Notes: generated by a model from the sequence alone, not told the origin. A stretch of DNA of 64,000 bases from Brachynemurus nebulosus (GCA_035578155.1 JAPWDM010000012.1:15535619-15599618), one strand, 5' to 3'. Positions 23,721 to 36,960 are shown, counted from the first letter of the stretch. A program made the numbers and translations.

Positions 23721-24141
23721 GTAACAAACAATAAGTGAAAAAGTGGATTAATGTCTGAAGAAAAATTTGTAGGAAGATGAAAATAATCAATTTTTAATTT
23801 AATTTATAAATTTTTGTCGGGTAATTGGTATCAAAAAATACCTACATTTTTTTTTTTAGATAAAATTTTTCTCAAGCGAAAAATAGTTCCAGTAGACAAT
23901 GAAAACTAAAAAAAAATGTTTTGTTCACTGGTTTTTACCCGCGGCTTCGTCCGCTTAGTATTTTTCAAATTATGACATCCAGTTAAGTCTATAAAATTTA
24001 ATATGAGTTTTTGTGAATTTGTCTTCTTGAGTGTGATTTCTTTAAATTGTACCCAAGGGACTACCTAGCACAGCTGCAAAATCAGTTTGCACATCATAGA
24101 TATTTCAGTACCTATATTCATTATAAGCTTACACTGTATAT

Positions 24142-25784
24142 CAGAGGTTCTAAAAGTATGTCCCCCGGGCCAAATATGGCCCGAAAACGCCAAAAATGCG
24201 ACCGGCGGTCTCAAATTGTTTAGAATTTTAAATTCGTCGATTATTTATCTATTTTTAGGACTACGAAGAAGACTCTTCGAAGTCCTTATGCATTCTCCAA
24301 AATTGTAATGTGTAGCCAATACGCATTTATTTTCATAAAGGAACTATCAGTTTGATTACATTATAGTTAAGGTGAATCGATCACTTGAAATTTTCCAAGT
24401 TTAGAATTTGAAATTTTAGTATATTATAGAGAAAGATATGATGCATTCACCGACACTATTTTGAATAATTTCTAACGTGTAGTTTAGAAAAAATAAATTT
24501 TCAAAGTTGGAATTTTTAACGTACGAGTAAATGCTAAAGAATGATTAGAGGTGAATCAGTGGTATGTATTTAAGTAAGTTTGTGTCATTAAAAACCAACT
24601 TTAAGATTTAAAAAACTGAAAATTATTTTCTTTTATGTTTTTGATTCATTAAAAAACTATTTTTTTTTTAATATTGGACGTTTAGTTATTGTAATAAATA
24701 GAAGAAAAACTATAAAAATGTCATTTTATACTAATACACGCATAATATATTTGTGTATGTTTTAGTTATTATGTGTGCGGACCCGTCACTACCAGAATCA
24801 AATTCGTTACTTTTAAAATTATTAAAATTAGAAGACTGAAAAATAATCAAATATTAATACTGTTACATGTATTATAAAATTTAACTTATTTTTCTACACA
24901 TAGATTATTTATAGAGAAAGAAATAGACTTAGTAATTCATTTGTCACAAATTTGTCAGTACTGATCGATTCACCTTAAACATTTTCCGTTGGAAAATATA
25001 AAATCACTGGTGTTTAGTCTTCGTTTCCGTGCGAGTTACTAAATCAAGCCCCTAAGTCAAAATAACCAAATTTGTTCAGGAAATGTGTTTTAATTTCGCC
25101 TGTGATTTTTCTATTATCTTTATACAAATCCAATTTTGCCAAAAATGAAAAACAAGTAGTATCGAAAACTATGAGCAGCTTAGAATTTCATGTTTCTAAG
25201 CGTTTTGGAGCTTTAAAATTTTTTATATTTATGATGACGTCATCAAGTTCAATTTTTTTCTTTGATTTCGAAGTTTTAACAACGAAATCTATATAAATTC
25301 GTGATTTCTGTCATCACATGAGCCCGTCTACCCGAGCTTGACTACTCTATAATAGTCAGTGTCGAGTCCAATGCAATTTAAGAGACAGCACTGTTGTCAT
25401 TTAACTTGCTGTGTTAGTATCACTGAGCAGTGAATCGAACATATTAACATATGTTTCCTAGAGATACCACAGGTATTAAATTTTGAAGCATGACTCCATT
25501 TTAGTAAGCGCAACCTGTAACCACGGAGACTTGCTTATAAATATTAGATAAACTATTAAATTAATGGTTTGACCGCCATTAAAGTAATCCTATCTGTCAA
25601 TTTTTTTGCTTACATCAGTCAATTTTTTGCTTCAATTTCTTAATGTATTTGTAATACATAGCATTCTCTCTAGTCGATTTTGGTCAATAGAAAATAAACA
25701 TATTTTGTATAAGTGTGATGAATCTCGCGGGTCAAAAAAAAAATTCAGGGGGGCCACATGCGGGCCGCGGGTTGACCACCCCTG
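24142..25784. mobile_element. hAT-like element with CAG...CTG ends (1.64 kb)
   Basis: The left end CAGAGGTTCTAAAAG leads into 'gggccaaatatggcccg'; the right end reads GGGCCGCGGGTTGACCACCCCTG. Ends of this type (CAGRGGT..., followed by GGCCCGC words) are typical of hAT elements. No 8-bp duplication can be seen (CTGTATAT against GTTTAGAT), so the two ends may not belong to one insertion. Confidence 0.5.
24371..24974. mobile_element. TTAA-flanked MITE nested in the hAT-like element (604 bp)
   Basis: TIR GGTGAATCGATCA, inverted as TGATCGATTCACC, with TTAA on both sides (24367-24370, 24975-24978). A second partial terminal motif (GGTGAATCAGTGG) is at about 24551. piggyBac- or Kolobok-type by target site. 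Confidence 0.8.
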
Positions 25785-26073
25785 GTTTAGATCAAATCTT
25801 GCAAACAAAATTTAGACAACTTCTAATTGAGCTAGAGGTTTCAAATTTTGCGTATGTGTATATCTTTCATGACAATGCAACACTGTATAATTAGTTTTAT
25901 CCTAAATTCCTTCAAAACTAGAATTGTTGATTTTTAGTCTTGTGCAACTTTTTGATATTTCGAACAGTCAAATATTGTCCACTGATTTTACACATTGCAA
26001 TTTTTAGTTTCCATAGTTATGTTTGATTAGGATAAAATAACCGATTAATAAAATATAGTAAGAATAGTATATT

Positions 26074-26195
26074 ATTCAACAAGCTGGTAATGGTAGCTAT
26101 TACTCATGAAGATGAAATTGCGACACGAGCCGAGTTTACGAGGCGAGTGTCGTAATGCATCTGAGTGAGTAATAGCCATTGCAAGCGAGTTGAAT
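26074..26195. repeat. Imperfect palindrome (~55-bp arms)
   Basis: 'ttcaacaagc...tagctattactcatgaagatg...gcgacacgagcc' is inverted as 'ggcgagtgtcgtaatgcatctgagtgagtaatagccattgcaagcgagttgaa'-type sequence. It is more GC-rich than its surroundings. Probably a hairpin MITE or the end of one. Confidence 0.6.
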
Positions 26196-26611
26196 ACGAT
26201 ATTTTTTCTACGGCTTTTTTCCTTTTTGATTTAAGTAAAATTGAATATAAATTGTAAATTAAAAGAATACAATTTTTAATTTCATTAAATGTTTATATAA
26301 TTATGTACAAACGATGAAAACAAAATACAAACTACTTTGTTTACTTTGACGTTACTATGCAACATATATGAAATTAAAATTTGATACATATATCATACAC
26401 AAAACAAATTCCGGCCCATTGAATAATGGTTAATACGGTGATTTCATTGGTCGTTAGTTATTGAGTAATGATCATTCTTCCACACCTTTGAATAATGCCT
26501 AACTTTCTCAACACTTTACGGATATGTAATGAGTGTGTGCTTCAACAGGAGTAGGAAAAATTACTTCTTTAATTGTTTTTTTAATTAATTGTGATCGGAC
26601 TAAAAAGTATA

Positions 26612-27102
26612 AAATAAATTTAAGTAAAAAAATATTTTTTAAAGGAAACTTTTATTTAAAAATGAACTAAAATGTATAAAATAACTTTTGAGTGAAGTTT
26701 GAAGCAGTGTGCCACATAATTTATAAAAACTTGAGGCGTTTAACTACGTTTAGTATTTACTAAGGAGTAAAGTAGCTATTCATATCTGAAACGAAAATAA
26801 TTAATAATAACGCCTCAAGATTTTATAAACTATGTTGCACATTGTTTTAAACTTCACTCAAAAGTTATTTTATACATTTTACTACTTGTCTATGAGACGA
26901 CGATCTCTAATAGCAGGACGAAGGGAAGAGGAGAATTGACACGAACTGTTATGCTAAAAAGAGACCGACGGAATACATATTATGCTAAAAAGAGACAGAT
27001 CACAATGAAGGCAACGACGGCGTCAGAGATCATCGTCTCATAGACAAGTTGTAGTTCAAAAGCTTCCTTTAAAAAACTATTTTTTTACTTAAATTTATTT
27101 AA
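26612..27102. mobile_element. Foldback element with a second MITE nested in it
   Basis: Outer inverted ends 'aaatttaagtaaaaaaatattttttaaaggaa' near 26616 and the inverse near 27063-27100. A second inverted pair lies inside ('gtataaaataacttttgagtgaagttt' and its inverse, about 26671 and 26850). No protein is encoded. Confidence 0.65.
26884..27049. mobile_element. Short nested MITE (166 bp)
   Basis: TIR ACTTGTCTATGAGACGA with inverse TCGTCTCATAGACAAGT. The interior has two copies of TATGCTAAAAAGAGAC (about 26950 and 26983). It interrupts the right arm of the surrounding foldback. Confidence 0.7.
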
Positions 27103-27187
27103 AAACTATTATTGAAATTTTTAAACTCATATAGAATTCAGAAGGCTTAAATAATTATATTATTAACAAATTAAAGGCTAATTTTAA

Positions 27188-27646
27188 TCTATACATATAA
27201 TAAAACTGTAAATCTGTCTCTGTCTGTCTGTCTGTCTGTTCACGAATCACGTAAAAACTACTGGACGGATTTTAATGAAATTTGGTGTGATGATAACTTA
27301 TTACCTGGGTCAACATCTAAGATACTTTTTATTCCGAGAAAATGTCTCATTCCCACGGGAAAATGGAAAAACTATTTTGAGCATCTACACACATTACACC
27401 AATTTACATATTTCATAAAAAATTTCATAACTATAGTAACAAAAATTGTAAATAAATTTTGTAGTTTGGAAATTTTTCTGAATTTTAAATCAAAAAAAAT
27501 GTTGCTAATTGTGTACCGAAAAATACAATAAATACACAATTTTCAATTTGGAAACAATTTACTGCATTTTGTGTTGCAAGAAACTACAAATTGGAAAAAG
27601 AAACTACTCAACGTTTCGTGTGAACAACGTCACGGGTACGGCTAGT
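27188..27646 (+). mobile_element. Non-autonomous Helitron-like element
   Basis: Begins TCTATACATATAATAAAACT, has a (CTGT)n tract (about 27215-27240), then the block 'cacgtaaaaactactggacgg' / 'attttaatgaaatttgg', and ends in GGGTACGGCTAGT with a small CGTG...CACG hairpin just before. TC start, CTRRT end and a 3' hairpin are Helitron hallmarks, and the ACTACTGGACGGATTT block is very common in insect Helitron-type repeats. No Rep/helicase is encoded. Confidence 0.6.
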
Positions 27647-28731
27647 ATTAAATAAAAGCAAATAATATTTTATCCCAAGAATTCTGAACAACTGAAGCTA
27701 CTGAATTACGAAATCCTCATTTAATGCATGTTTAACACACACTTGCCATAGGTATTTTTTAAATTAGGTAATATAGTTACAAGAATGATATGATGTTGAT
27801 ATCTGTTGGAAAAATCTGAATAATCTGAGTGTTAAATTTTTATTTTTCTTGTAAAAACTGCCAAGTTTGTTCAGAAAATGTGACTTGTTTTTCGGACGTG
27901 ATTTTTCCGTTAAGCTCTACTCCAATTTTTAACATTTTTCTTTTTTTTTCTAACAAATTTATTTTCCTTTTGTGATTCCTTCCTTATTTGAAAATTTTTT
28001 TTATTGACCCGATGACCGAAAACAAATGACTTGGAGATTTACAATTTTGTCCGCTAACATAAAACTTTCGGAACTCCTGCTTTAAACGAAAACAAAATCT
28101 ATTCCTGTCTGGCAATGAATAGTTTTCCATTTAGGGTCCACCTCTCAAAAGATATTAACGTTATTGTAAACGTCACCCACCATTGCACCAAAGATGACAC
28201 GTTCCAAACGGCACGTAGTAAAAATAAACACATACATAACCACTGTAGTTTTGAACTACATACAAATATGTAGGTACAGCTAAGGGCAAAATAATTATCA
28301 CAGTTCCCTAGAAAAACATTAAACACAAACAAATTAAAATGCTGCCTACAGTTATTTATAAATTATTATTTTTACTGTAGTGCATTAGTCGTGCAATTTT
28401 TTTTTTTTGCAATTAAAGAGAAATTTTTCACCAAAAGCAATTTTAATATTTGCACAAAAAATTTTTGTGCAATAACAACAATTTTTTGCTATACACAGTG
28501 AAAAAATTTGTGTTAAAATTAACACATTTTACATGTCTAGAACGGTCCACTCAATTTTTTGTTTTGTATTAACACAAAGCATATGTCTCAAATCTATACA
28601 CAAGATTTGTGTCAATGATTTAACACACAAGAGGACATACATTTTGTGTTAATTTTTCAGATTTATCAGAGTTAGTTGTTAAACTTTTTTATTCAATATT
28701 TTAATTCCACTGAAGCTTAAGATATTTGAAG

Positions 28732-29304
28732 TAGGGTTTCCGATCTCGATTCGATTTTATCGAAAATCGATTTTTGGAGGGTCGATCTTCGATTTTTTGA
28801 ATCGATTCTTTGAAGACTAAATCGATACAGAGATCGTGAAAAATTTACGGGATCGGAGATCGATCTTTTTCAAATTTAAATTAGAATAATTTTTGTAAAA
28901 ATATGATTTTTTAAAATTATTGTAGAATATATTTTAACTATTTATGTTGTCAAATAATTTTACCGCTTTTATGATTCATTTATAGAAAATTGAGTCAAAT
29001 TTTTGATTCGTGTGACATTTTTAGCACAAACTGGAAACCCTTTGAATTATATTTTATTTATCTTAAATTCAGTAATTCAACTTCAAAGGAAATTGAATTT
29101 TTTTTGAAACTGATTTGTGATTTACTAATAAAAAAACTTAATTTAAAACTTTTATATTTCTTTTATTTTCTGTAAGTACAAAAATTGAATCGATTTTTGT
29201 CAGATCGATCTTTGGTAAGCCGATTTTCTCCTGCATCGATCTTTGCTTTGACGATTCGAATCGATCCACAAGATCGATTTTTTGGCCAGAGATCGGAAAC
29301 CCTA
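28732..29304. mobile_element. hAT MITE nested in the CACAGTG element (573 bp)
   Basis: Perfect 8-bp duplication ATTTGAAG (28724-28731 and 29305-29312). TIR TAGGGTTTCCGATC with inverse GATCGGAAACCCTA. Both subterminal regions are built of ATCGAT / TCGATTTT words. Confidence 0.88.
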
Positions 29305-29415
29305 ATTTGAAGTCGTCAAAAATTATAACGATTTTGTTCATATATTATTATAAATGAGACTCAAAGAACGCAAACTAAGTCATCAGTTTTTTGTAACAAT
29401 TCTTACTTGTGTCCA

Positions 29416-29844
29416 TATATATCTACGAAAATATATATATATAATAAGAAAGATGAGAGTAGTTCTTCTTATTAAACAAAACCGAAAAATTGTAAATTTT
29501 TTCAGTTATTGACGAATATAGTTTTATTAAACGTTTAAAAATGAAACAATTTTCTTACATTTTAAGGTTATTTTGTTACAAATTCAGTTAAAAAAAAATT
29601 ATGTAAGCTTATTTGACCTTGTATTATATAATATACAATCTTACATGTAAGTAAGCTTACATGATTTTTTGTAACTGAATCTGTAACAAAATAACCTTAA
29701 AATGTAAGAAAATTGTCTCATTTTTAAGCGTTTAATAAAACTATTCGTCAATAACTGAAAAAACTTATAATTTTTCGGTTTTGTTTAATAATAACAACTA
29801 CTCTCATCTTTTTTATTACATATATTTTGGTAGATATATATTTT
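29416..29844. repeat. Large foldback (~190-bp arms)
   Basis: The arms pair 'gaaagatgagagtagtt' (29448) with 'aactactctcatctttt' (29797), continuing through 'aaaccgaaaaatt', 'ttattgacgaata' and 'cattttaaggttattttgttac'. The centre is near 29630. A strong hairpin-forming element. Confidence 0.75.
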
Positions 29845-30135
29845 AATCTAATTAAGGTACTTATAACATTCTTTTGCTCTACACAAATATTATGTTACTT
29901 CTTTGTTGTGCAAAAAAGGTTAACATTTTTATTCTGTTAAATCGAAACTTGTGTTAATATTTTCATTTAACACAAACACGAAATGTTACATTAATGCAGG
30001 GTTGTGTTACTTATTTTAACCACTAGTTTTTAACCACTAGTTTTTTTTTTTTACGCAGAACACAAATTTTTTTACTGTGTAGTATGTCAAAAAAACTAAA
30101 TGCTAATATGCCTCCTTTGTAAATTAAAAATCACA

Positions 30136-30215
30136 AAGTGATTGAAAAAATTATCAAACTGGATCGGCTGGGACTGGAATCCAGGATCTCCCGGTTCCAC
30201 AAGCACTCGATAATA
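30136..30215 (-). repeat. Internally deleted tRNA-derived SINE
   Basis: The tail junction 'gaaaaaattatcaaactggatcggctggga' leads into a T-arm remnant, then jumps to the far SINE end ('ccacaagcactcgataa'). The D and anticodon arms and the body are missing. Confidence 0.6.
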
Positions 30216-30368
30216 CTTGAAAATGCCTCCTTTGAATAAATTAAGGACCGATCAGATCGGTGCGGTTGCCTGGATTGTTGCACGAAGAAGTTACAAAACT
30301 TCAAAATAAATTTTATTGCATACTTGATTTTTATTGTTCAGAAATTATTATCTTACTTGAATTTGAAT

Positions 30369-30841
30369 TAGTGATGTCGAGCCGACGAGCAGTTAGTCGA
30401 TTAATTGGCTAAAAGTTATTTTTTAGTCAAAATTAGTCATTAGCTGAAACTTGAAAGTATCGAGAAAACAGTTCATCAAAAAATTTTTAATCGAATTCAC
30501 GAAGGATAACCTATGTAACTCTTTCAAAACCATGTTTTTTTTTTATTTTGAATTTAATTATTGACTTTTAATATATTTTTTTAAGAAAAATAAAGATATG
30601 ACGTATCACAATGTTGTGTATCAATCACAAAAAAGTGAAAAATCATATACAAATAGATAAATTTTTAGTTTTCATTTTTTGAGAAAATTTCAGAAAAATT
30701 AATAAATTCGTTGTTTTTAAGTTATTTAAAAAAAAAATAATCATATTAGTTATTTAGGCGAACGTAGAATAGTCGACTAAAAATTGAGTAACTGTAAATT
30801 AGTCGACTAAACCGATTAATCGACTAATTATCCGGCATCAC
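30369..30841. mobile_element. hAT-type MITE, 'TAGTGATGTCGG' family, copy 2
   Basis: Starts TAGTGATGTCGAGCC; the right end CCGGCATCAC is degenerate, and no 8-bp duplication remains. The interior matches 16822-17298. Confidence 0.8.
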
Positions 30842-31184
30842 ATCTCTTTTAATCAAACCATATGGAAAAGTTTTTTTGTCTTAAAATACCAGACCTTTTA
30901 TTACCAGTGACAAGTACAATAGATAAAGTTACAAAAAAAGAAAAAGTAAGAAAATCAAAAATCCCAATATCAAAAAAGTGAACCCTAGGAATTTACAAAA
31001 TATAAATTATACTAAACTATGTTATGAAATTGGAACATTACTTAGAATATACTGTATTTCGAAAAATCTGTCACAGGTGGCGACATCTGTACCCGTGAAT
31101 ATATACATATCGCAGCATTTTGAGCTGCCATACTGCAGGACGAGTTAACTCGTCTTAATCATTTAAAGAGTTAAATATGATTAT

Positions 31185-31516
31185 CAGGACCATCTTAGCC
31201 AATAGGCTACCCTAGGCCATAGCCTAGGGGCGGGAGATTTTTAGGGGCGGTAAATTTTTAAAATAGGGCGGAAAAATGAGTAATTAACGTTTTTTTTTCT
31301 CGTCACTTATGGAAAAATGAGTAATGTTTTTTTTTTTTTTTGCTCGTCACTTATTTTTTTTTAAAAGAAAATTTGTAAAAAAGGTAGGAAAAGGGGCGGC
31401 AAATTTTTAAAACAGGGCAGAAAATTTTTTTTTAAGATTTCCTTTTTTTCAAATAAAAGGTAGGGGCGGCATTTTTCAAGATGCCTAGGGGCGGACTCAG
31501 GGTTAATCCGGCCCTG
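31185..31516. mobile_element. hAT MITE with 'aggggcgg' interior (332 bp)
   Basis: Perfect 8-bp duplication ATGATTAT (31177-31184, 31517-31524). The ends read CAGGACC and GGCCCTG. Contains repeated AGGGGCGG and long poly-T/A tracts. Typical non-autonomous hAT. Confidence 0.85.
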
Positions 31517-32672
31517 ATGATTATAATAGAGTAACAAATATTTTTTATTGCTGAAATGGCGAACCTTTTCACCTTCCAGTATACACTTTATGTCCAAATA
31601 ACTACAAATTCCATCTTTTTAATTTTTATTATCCATTTCCTTTCTTTACGGAAGTATCTTTGTAGAACGTTTTGAGTTTAATTACTAGCAAAATACTTTT
31701 AGGCAAGTTTGAGTTTGGAGGTTAGTAAATGGTGTACTATCGTAGCACCAAATTTTAATTTAATTTATTTATAGTCAAAATTTAAAGTTTTAATAGTAGT
31801 TTTATCGTAACAAAGTTATCAGAGTTCAAAGTACAATATCCTTATAAATCTCTAAAAAAAATTAAATTAATTTATTTTTTCAAATTTCAGTTTTAGCCAT
31901 ACAATAAACACTCACTCAAACAAGATTTTACAAAAATAAAAATAAAAAAAAAAAAACTAGAAAAAATAAAAAAGTCGTTTTGCATATGGTAATGACCATT
32001 ATTGTTATGTAACTGGTCTTTAGATGGAGTTCAAGTTTTTTTTTTTTAAACTCTGTTAACCTTCAATTTGTCTTCTATCGTATTTATAAATCGTTATTGT
32101 TGGATTGGATTGGGAATGTCTAAAAAGTATTTTTATTTAAATAATTTTTTTTTTGTTTCTAATTTTTTCCCGTTTTGTTATCTGTGATAATGCTCTCAGA
32201 CAGAGTACAGTGTCTTAATTAATTTTTTTTTTTTGGGGAAATTTTTTTTTTTATAAACTACTATTTAAACAAATGGTGCAATATGTTTCATGTTATGACA
32301 AACTTTATTGATTGATAACTTCCTCAATTAGGTTACAGTAGAGTCTCTGTGCTCACGGTGGTTAAAGAGAAAATTCGTTTCAATCGCGAATTTTCAAAAT
32401 CGGAAATTCGCTAAAAACATAATCAAGTTTATTATGTAATATACCTCAGTTTTAAAATACTGTACAGTAAATATTATAAAGAGGAGAGTCATCGACAAAA
32501 CAATTGTTACACACATCACTACTGATTTTTTTTATTTATTTATTTATTTATTTTTTTAGCAATTTGGTGATTAATTAATGCAAATTATTTTGCCCATAAC
32601 TGTAGAAAGACAAAACTTACTTTTTTTCCAAATTAAATTGCGTACAATGCGTGTACAATATCGTCAGCTTAT

Positions 32673-33264
32673 TAGTGATGCCGAGCGGAGGAGAAGTTAG
32701 TCGATTAATCGACTAAAGTTGTTTTCTAGACAAAATTAGTCATTAATCGAAAATATCGAGCATTATAATAGTCGACTAATCGACTAAATTTTTAGTCGAA
32801 TTCATGAATAAAGTAATCTATGTAACTTCCAAAAAAAGCGTTATGTTGGAAATTTAATTTGTCATTTTTTAATCGACTATTTTATTCTCCACTAAATGAC
32901 TAAAATGATTAATTTTTTTCTAAATGACTAAAAACGATTAATTTAATAATTTTTCTGAATTAGTTATTGAATTCCAAAAAATGAAAACTAAAAATCATCT
33001 TTATGTGATTAACACATTGTAATACGTCATACCTTTATTTCATTTAAAAATTAAAAAAAAAAATGTAAAAGTCAATAATTAAATTCAAAAGAAAGCATTG
33101 TTTTTGTAAGAGTTGCATAATATAAGTTATCGTATTCATGAATTTGACTAAAAATTTAGTCGATTAGTCGACTTTTCTATGCTCGATATTTTCAAATAAT
33201 GACTAATTTTGTACGAAAAATACTTTTAGTCGATTAATCGACAAATTACTCCTCGACTCGACAT
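32673..33264. mobile_element. Palindromic derivative of the TAGTGATGTCGG MITE
   Basis: The left end is a normal left half (TAGTGATGCCGAGC...). The right end is a second left half in inverted orientation ('cctcgactcgacatta'), so the unit consists of two left halves facing each other instead of a left and a right half. Confidence 0.7.
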
Positions 33265-33706
33265 TAGTGATGTCGGATGATTAATCGATTAGTTGGTTTA
33301 GTCGACTATTTTAAATTCGATTAATTGATTAAAATGATTAATTTTTTTTAAGTGACTAAAAACGACTAATTTAACAATTTTTCTGTATTATTTATTGGAC
33401 TTCAAAAAATGGAAACTAAAAAATTATCTGTTTGTATGATTTGTCACTTTTATGTAATTAATATATTGTGATATTTCATATTTTTCTTTTTCTTAAAAGA
33501 AAAATATTAGAAGTTCATAATTAAATTCAAAAGAAAACCTTGTTTTTAAAAGAAAACCTCGGTTACCTTATTCATGAATTCGACTAAAAATTTAGTCGAT
33601 TAGTCGATTACACTGGCGTTCGATATTTTCGACTAATGACTAATTTTATCTGAAAAACAATTTTAGTCGATTAATCGGTTAACTGCTTCTCGGCCCAACA
33701 TTACTA
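33265..33706. mobile_element. hAT-type MITE, 'TAGTGATGTCGG' family, inverted copy
   Basis: Begins with the family's right end (TAGTGATGTCGGATGATTAA) and ends with the left end (GGCCCAACATTACTA). It abuts the palindromic copy directly, with no spacer. Confidence 0.78.
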
Positions 33707-34134
33707 CAATGATATCACTAACTTTTAATATTTTTATTCAAATAACAATGCAGTACTTTTGCGGCTAGTGTGTAGACAGTTAGTTAGTTGTATGTTTTAC
33801 TAAAATAAGAGTGAGTTGTAATGTTTTTGTATTGACTGTAACAATAATTTTACTACTTTACGAACTTGACCTTCTACAATTTATAAATTGCGTACATCAA
33901 ATGCTAACTAGTAAAATTACATATTCATATAATCATATGTATATGTATAATATTATATACATATTATATGTATACAAGTAATAATTCCTATTTGTGTGCT
34001 ATTCTATTATAATTAATGCGTATTTTATATTTTAGTAATGTATCTACATTATGTATAATAGTTGGGACAGGTGGGTGCTACTATAGTAGCCAATTTATCG
34101 AATTTGATGTCGGATTAGAATTTTTACTAAAGTA

Positions 34135-35431
34135 CCGTAAAACCGGCTAGACTCGGACAGGGTGTCTAGACCCGGACACATTGCACCATGATCTAGAAAG
34201 TAAATAATTTCTATACTAACCTGCAACAATAAGCATCTGTTCCCTACGTCATTAGAGAGAGAGAAAAAAAATTAAATAAGTTTGTAGTTTTTGAAACAGT
34301 TGTTTTTGCATGTATATTTACAACAAAAATTTGAATTTGATGCTGGACACAAACACACAATCATTGAAATTTCTTTATAGGTATTAACTCAATAAAATGT
34401 AAGTGAGCGTCCGGCCAGGCGTGAGAAACTAGCTGACTTGTGATTTTTTCGATAATTTGTGTAATAAAAATTTGTATTTGAAGAAATATAATTTTATATT
34501 CCTTACCAGAGTATGTCTAGCCTAAGTTCAAAGTCATTTTACTCAAACATAATGTAAGTAAATTTATTCTATTATCTAAATTAACTTAATCCGTAAAGGG
34601 AGGCGTGACCTCACACCAAAGTATGAAGGGGGGCTCAGAGTCTGAAAGGTTGAGAACCCCTGCTCTAAACAACTGTACCAATAAAAATTACGGATTTCAA
34701 CTTTTACTATTTCATTTTACAGGATTACCATCCTTCAGTTTTTTCAAAGAAATAAAATGTGTGTCTAAATTAGACATGTAATTTTCGTCATAATTGTCAT
34801 ATTCTTTTAGTTTTGATATGTATGTGTTCAGAATTTTATCGCACATCATTTAATGATGTTTGAAGTTATATTCGATGTATATATGACAAAATACATGCTA
34901 TACACATATATCCGTTTAGACCCGGACACATCAGTTTATTACACTATGGCCGCGATTCGCACCAGCTGTAACTTCTACTATTCATGCGTTATATTCCCGC
35001 CAGAATTACGCGGTTTATGCCTCCTTTTGGTGTCATATCGTATGTTTACTTCATAGAGAGGCATACTATGCATTGACCCCTCTCCGTTTCCACAAAATGT
35101 TTTCAAGTCTGACAGGTTCGAAGACATCAGACGATATAAAACACTGTCCTAACGCCGACGGGAGAGGTTAGTTTGCATGTTATTAAGTTATTTAAGTACG
35201 TGTCCGGGTCAAGACCGATTTAGGGTGTAGACCCGGACATTTATTAATTATTATTTTTTTTTTTATTTTTACTTAGGTATAAGTACCTAAAACAAATGGT
35301 TCAGGGATATAATAAATAATATACACTCTTTCTAATACTTTTATTTGTGATATCTATGAAGGAAACATGTATAAACCTAAAATTAACCGAAAAATTGTAA
35401 AAAAGTGTCCGGGTCTAGCCGGTTTTTACGG
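34135..35431. mobile_element. TA-flanked element with 'CCGGGTCTAG' ends (1.3 kb)
   Basis: TIR CCGTAAAACCGGCTAGAC, inverted at the right as GTCTAGCCGGTTTTTACGG, with TA at 34133-34134 and 35432-35433. The word AGACCCGGACA recurs at least four times inside (about 34163, 34918, 35196, 35229). A hAT-like right end (GTTGAGAACCCCTG, about 34651-34664) lies within, so it is composite. No transposase frame was recognised. Confidence 0.75.
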
Positions 35432-36804
35432 TATTAATCGTAAAAGAAAAATTCATCCCCATTCTCCCATCCTATTCATCCGAAAAAATTGTAAAAATTG
35501 ACTATTTTTCGACCGATCACATACTGTGATGGTACCTTATGAGCACAGTACACAAGTTAATAGACACCGCCTACTATAGCAGCGCCTATTTATTCAAATA
35601 TGTACATACTAGTCCCGAACGTCATATATGAATAGTTGCAGATTAGAACTAGTAATTACTAATTACTAATTAGTAAGTAACAGATATAACAAGATAATCT
35701 GCGTCGTAAAAAAAAATGCAATATTCAGACAAAATACACAAAAATGTTTTATGTATTTAAAGAAACTTTTACCGTAGTTATTTCAGAAATTTTTTTTCAC
35801 ATTATTGATACAATTCCTACTAATCAAGGTTAGATTTCTACTATAATTAAAAAAAAAAAATATTTTAACGATATATGACAGCTATAAGGCTATAATGTGT
35901 GATAGCTACAGTATTTTATTCGATTAATCCACCTAATACACGTGATTAATTTTTGTGTTATTAAGGGGAGTGGCCTCGTTAAGGCGATATATAGTTTTGT
36001 TTCTGTGAATTTTTGTAAAATAAACTAATATTCACTTGTCATACTGAATGTCTATTAAAAAAATTCCTTGGTTTTGAAATTGAAATTAAATACAGTAATG
36101 CAACCAAATACTCAAAGTAGGGGCTTCCAAGGTGTTCGTCGCGACTCCTAGGCGGGTCGCGACTGTCTCACTAAAAAAGAAAAAAATAAGGAAAATTTTC
36201 ATTTTAAAAAATCATATTTTATTACGCTTAATTGCCGTGTAAGCGTATTCCCGGCTAAGGGCACCACCCGAAATAATCTGTACATTAAAGGTTTAGTGAG
36301 GATTTAATCTCATGCTAGCATAATAATGAAGTCTTCATTCCATTTTCCTCATCAGTAGAGAAAAACGTTAGTATACTAACAAAAATTGACAAATTGGATT
36401 TTTTTTAGATTTTGGATGTTATTGACACTAACGATTTGACTGCACTTTCAGTTGTTTTCTATCGAAAATTTGTTTTCTCCCCAACAAATTGTAATTTCTT
36501 ATCGGGAAAATTCCTGGTCTATATCTTCAATAATTCTACTTTTTTTTTCTTAAAAATTTTTTTTGAAAATGAAAAAATTCTAGTTTACGCCCCACGTCAA
36601 AATAAAGGTTTTCGATGACATTGATACTGGTACTGGTGATTCGATTTTGTCGAAAAAAATAACATTTTTTCGGTTGTCAGGGAAAAATATTTTTTGGAAA
36701 ATCGAGGAAAAATTGCGAAAAATTTAGTTTTGAGAAAAAGTGACTGAAAATATCTTGCTACGAATTTAATAAATTTCAGCGTTACTTTATGGTATTCCAT
36801 ATTT

Positions 36805-36960
36805 GATATTAGTAAATAAAAACATTTTATTTTGCAAAATACCACTTTTATTGAATATAGAAACTCTTATGTTTCGGTTAATATGACCATTCCCAAAACT
36901 GTGACCATATTCGATAAAAGTGGTATTTTGAAAAGTAGAGTGTTTTTATTTACTAATATC
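36805..36960. repeat. Hairpin element (156 bp)
   Basis: GATATTAGTAAATAAAAACA at the left and its inverse at the right; a central inverted 'aaaataccacttttat' pair. A related but more diverged copy is at about 17722-17890. Confidence 0.7.

Larger units (their letters stand above)
28494..30079. mobile_element. TA-flanked element with CACAGTG ends (1.59 kb), hosting nested insertions
   Basis: TIR CACAGTGAAAAAATTTGTGTT, inverted at the right as AACACAAATTTTTTTACTGTG, with TA at 28492-28493 and 30080-30081. AACACA words recur inside both ends. Much of its length is two later insertions (28732-29304 and about 29416-29844). Tc1/mariner-like by target. Confidence 0.75.

Noticed and set aside
34853..35056. 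67-residue ORF inside the CCGGGTCTAG-ended element
   Set aside because: No similarity to transposases; it runs across the element's internal repeated words.
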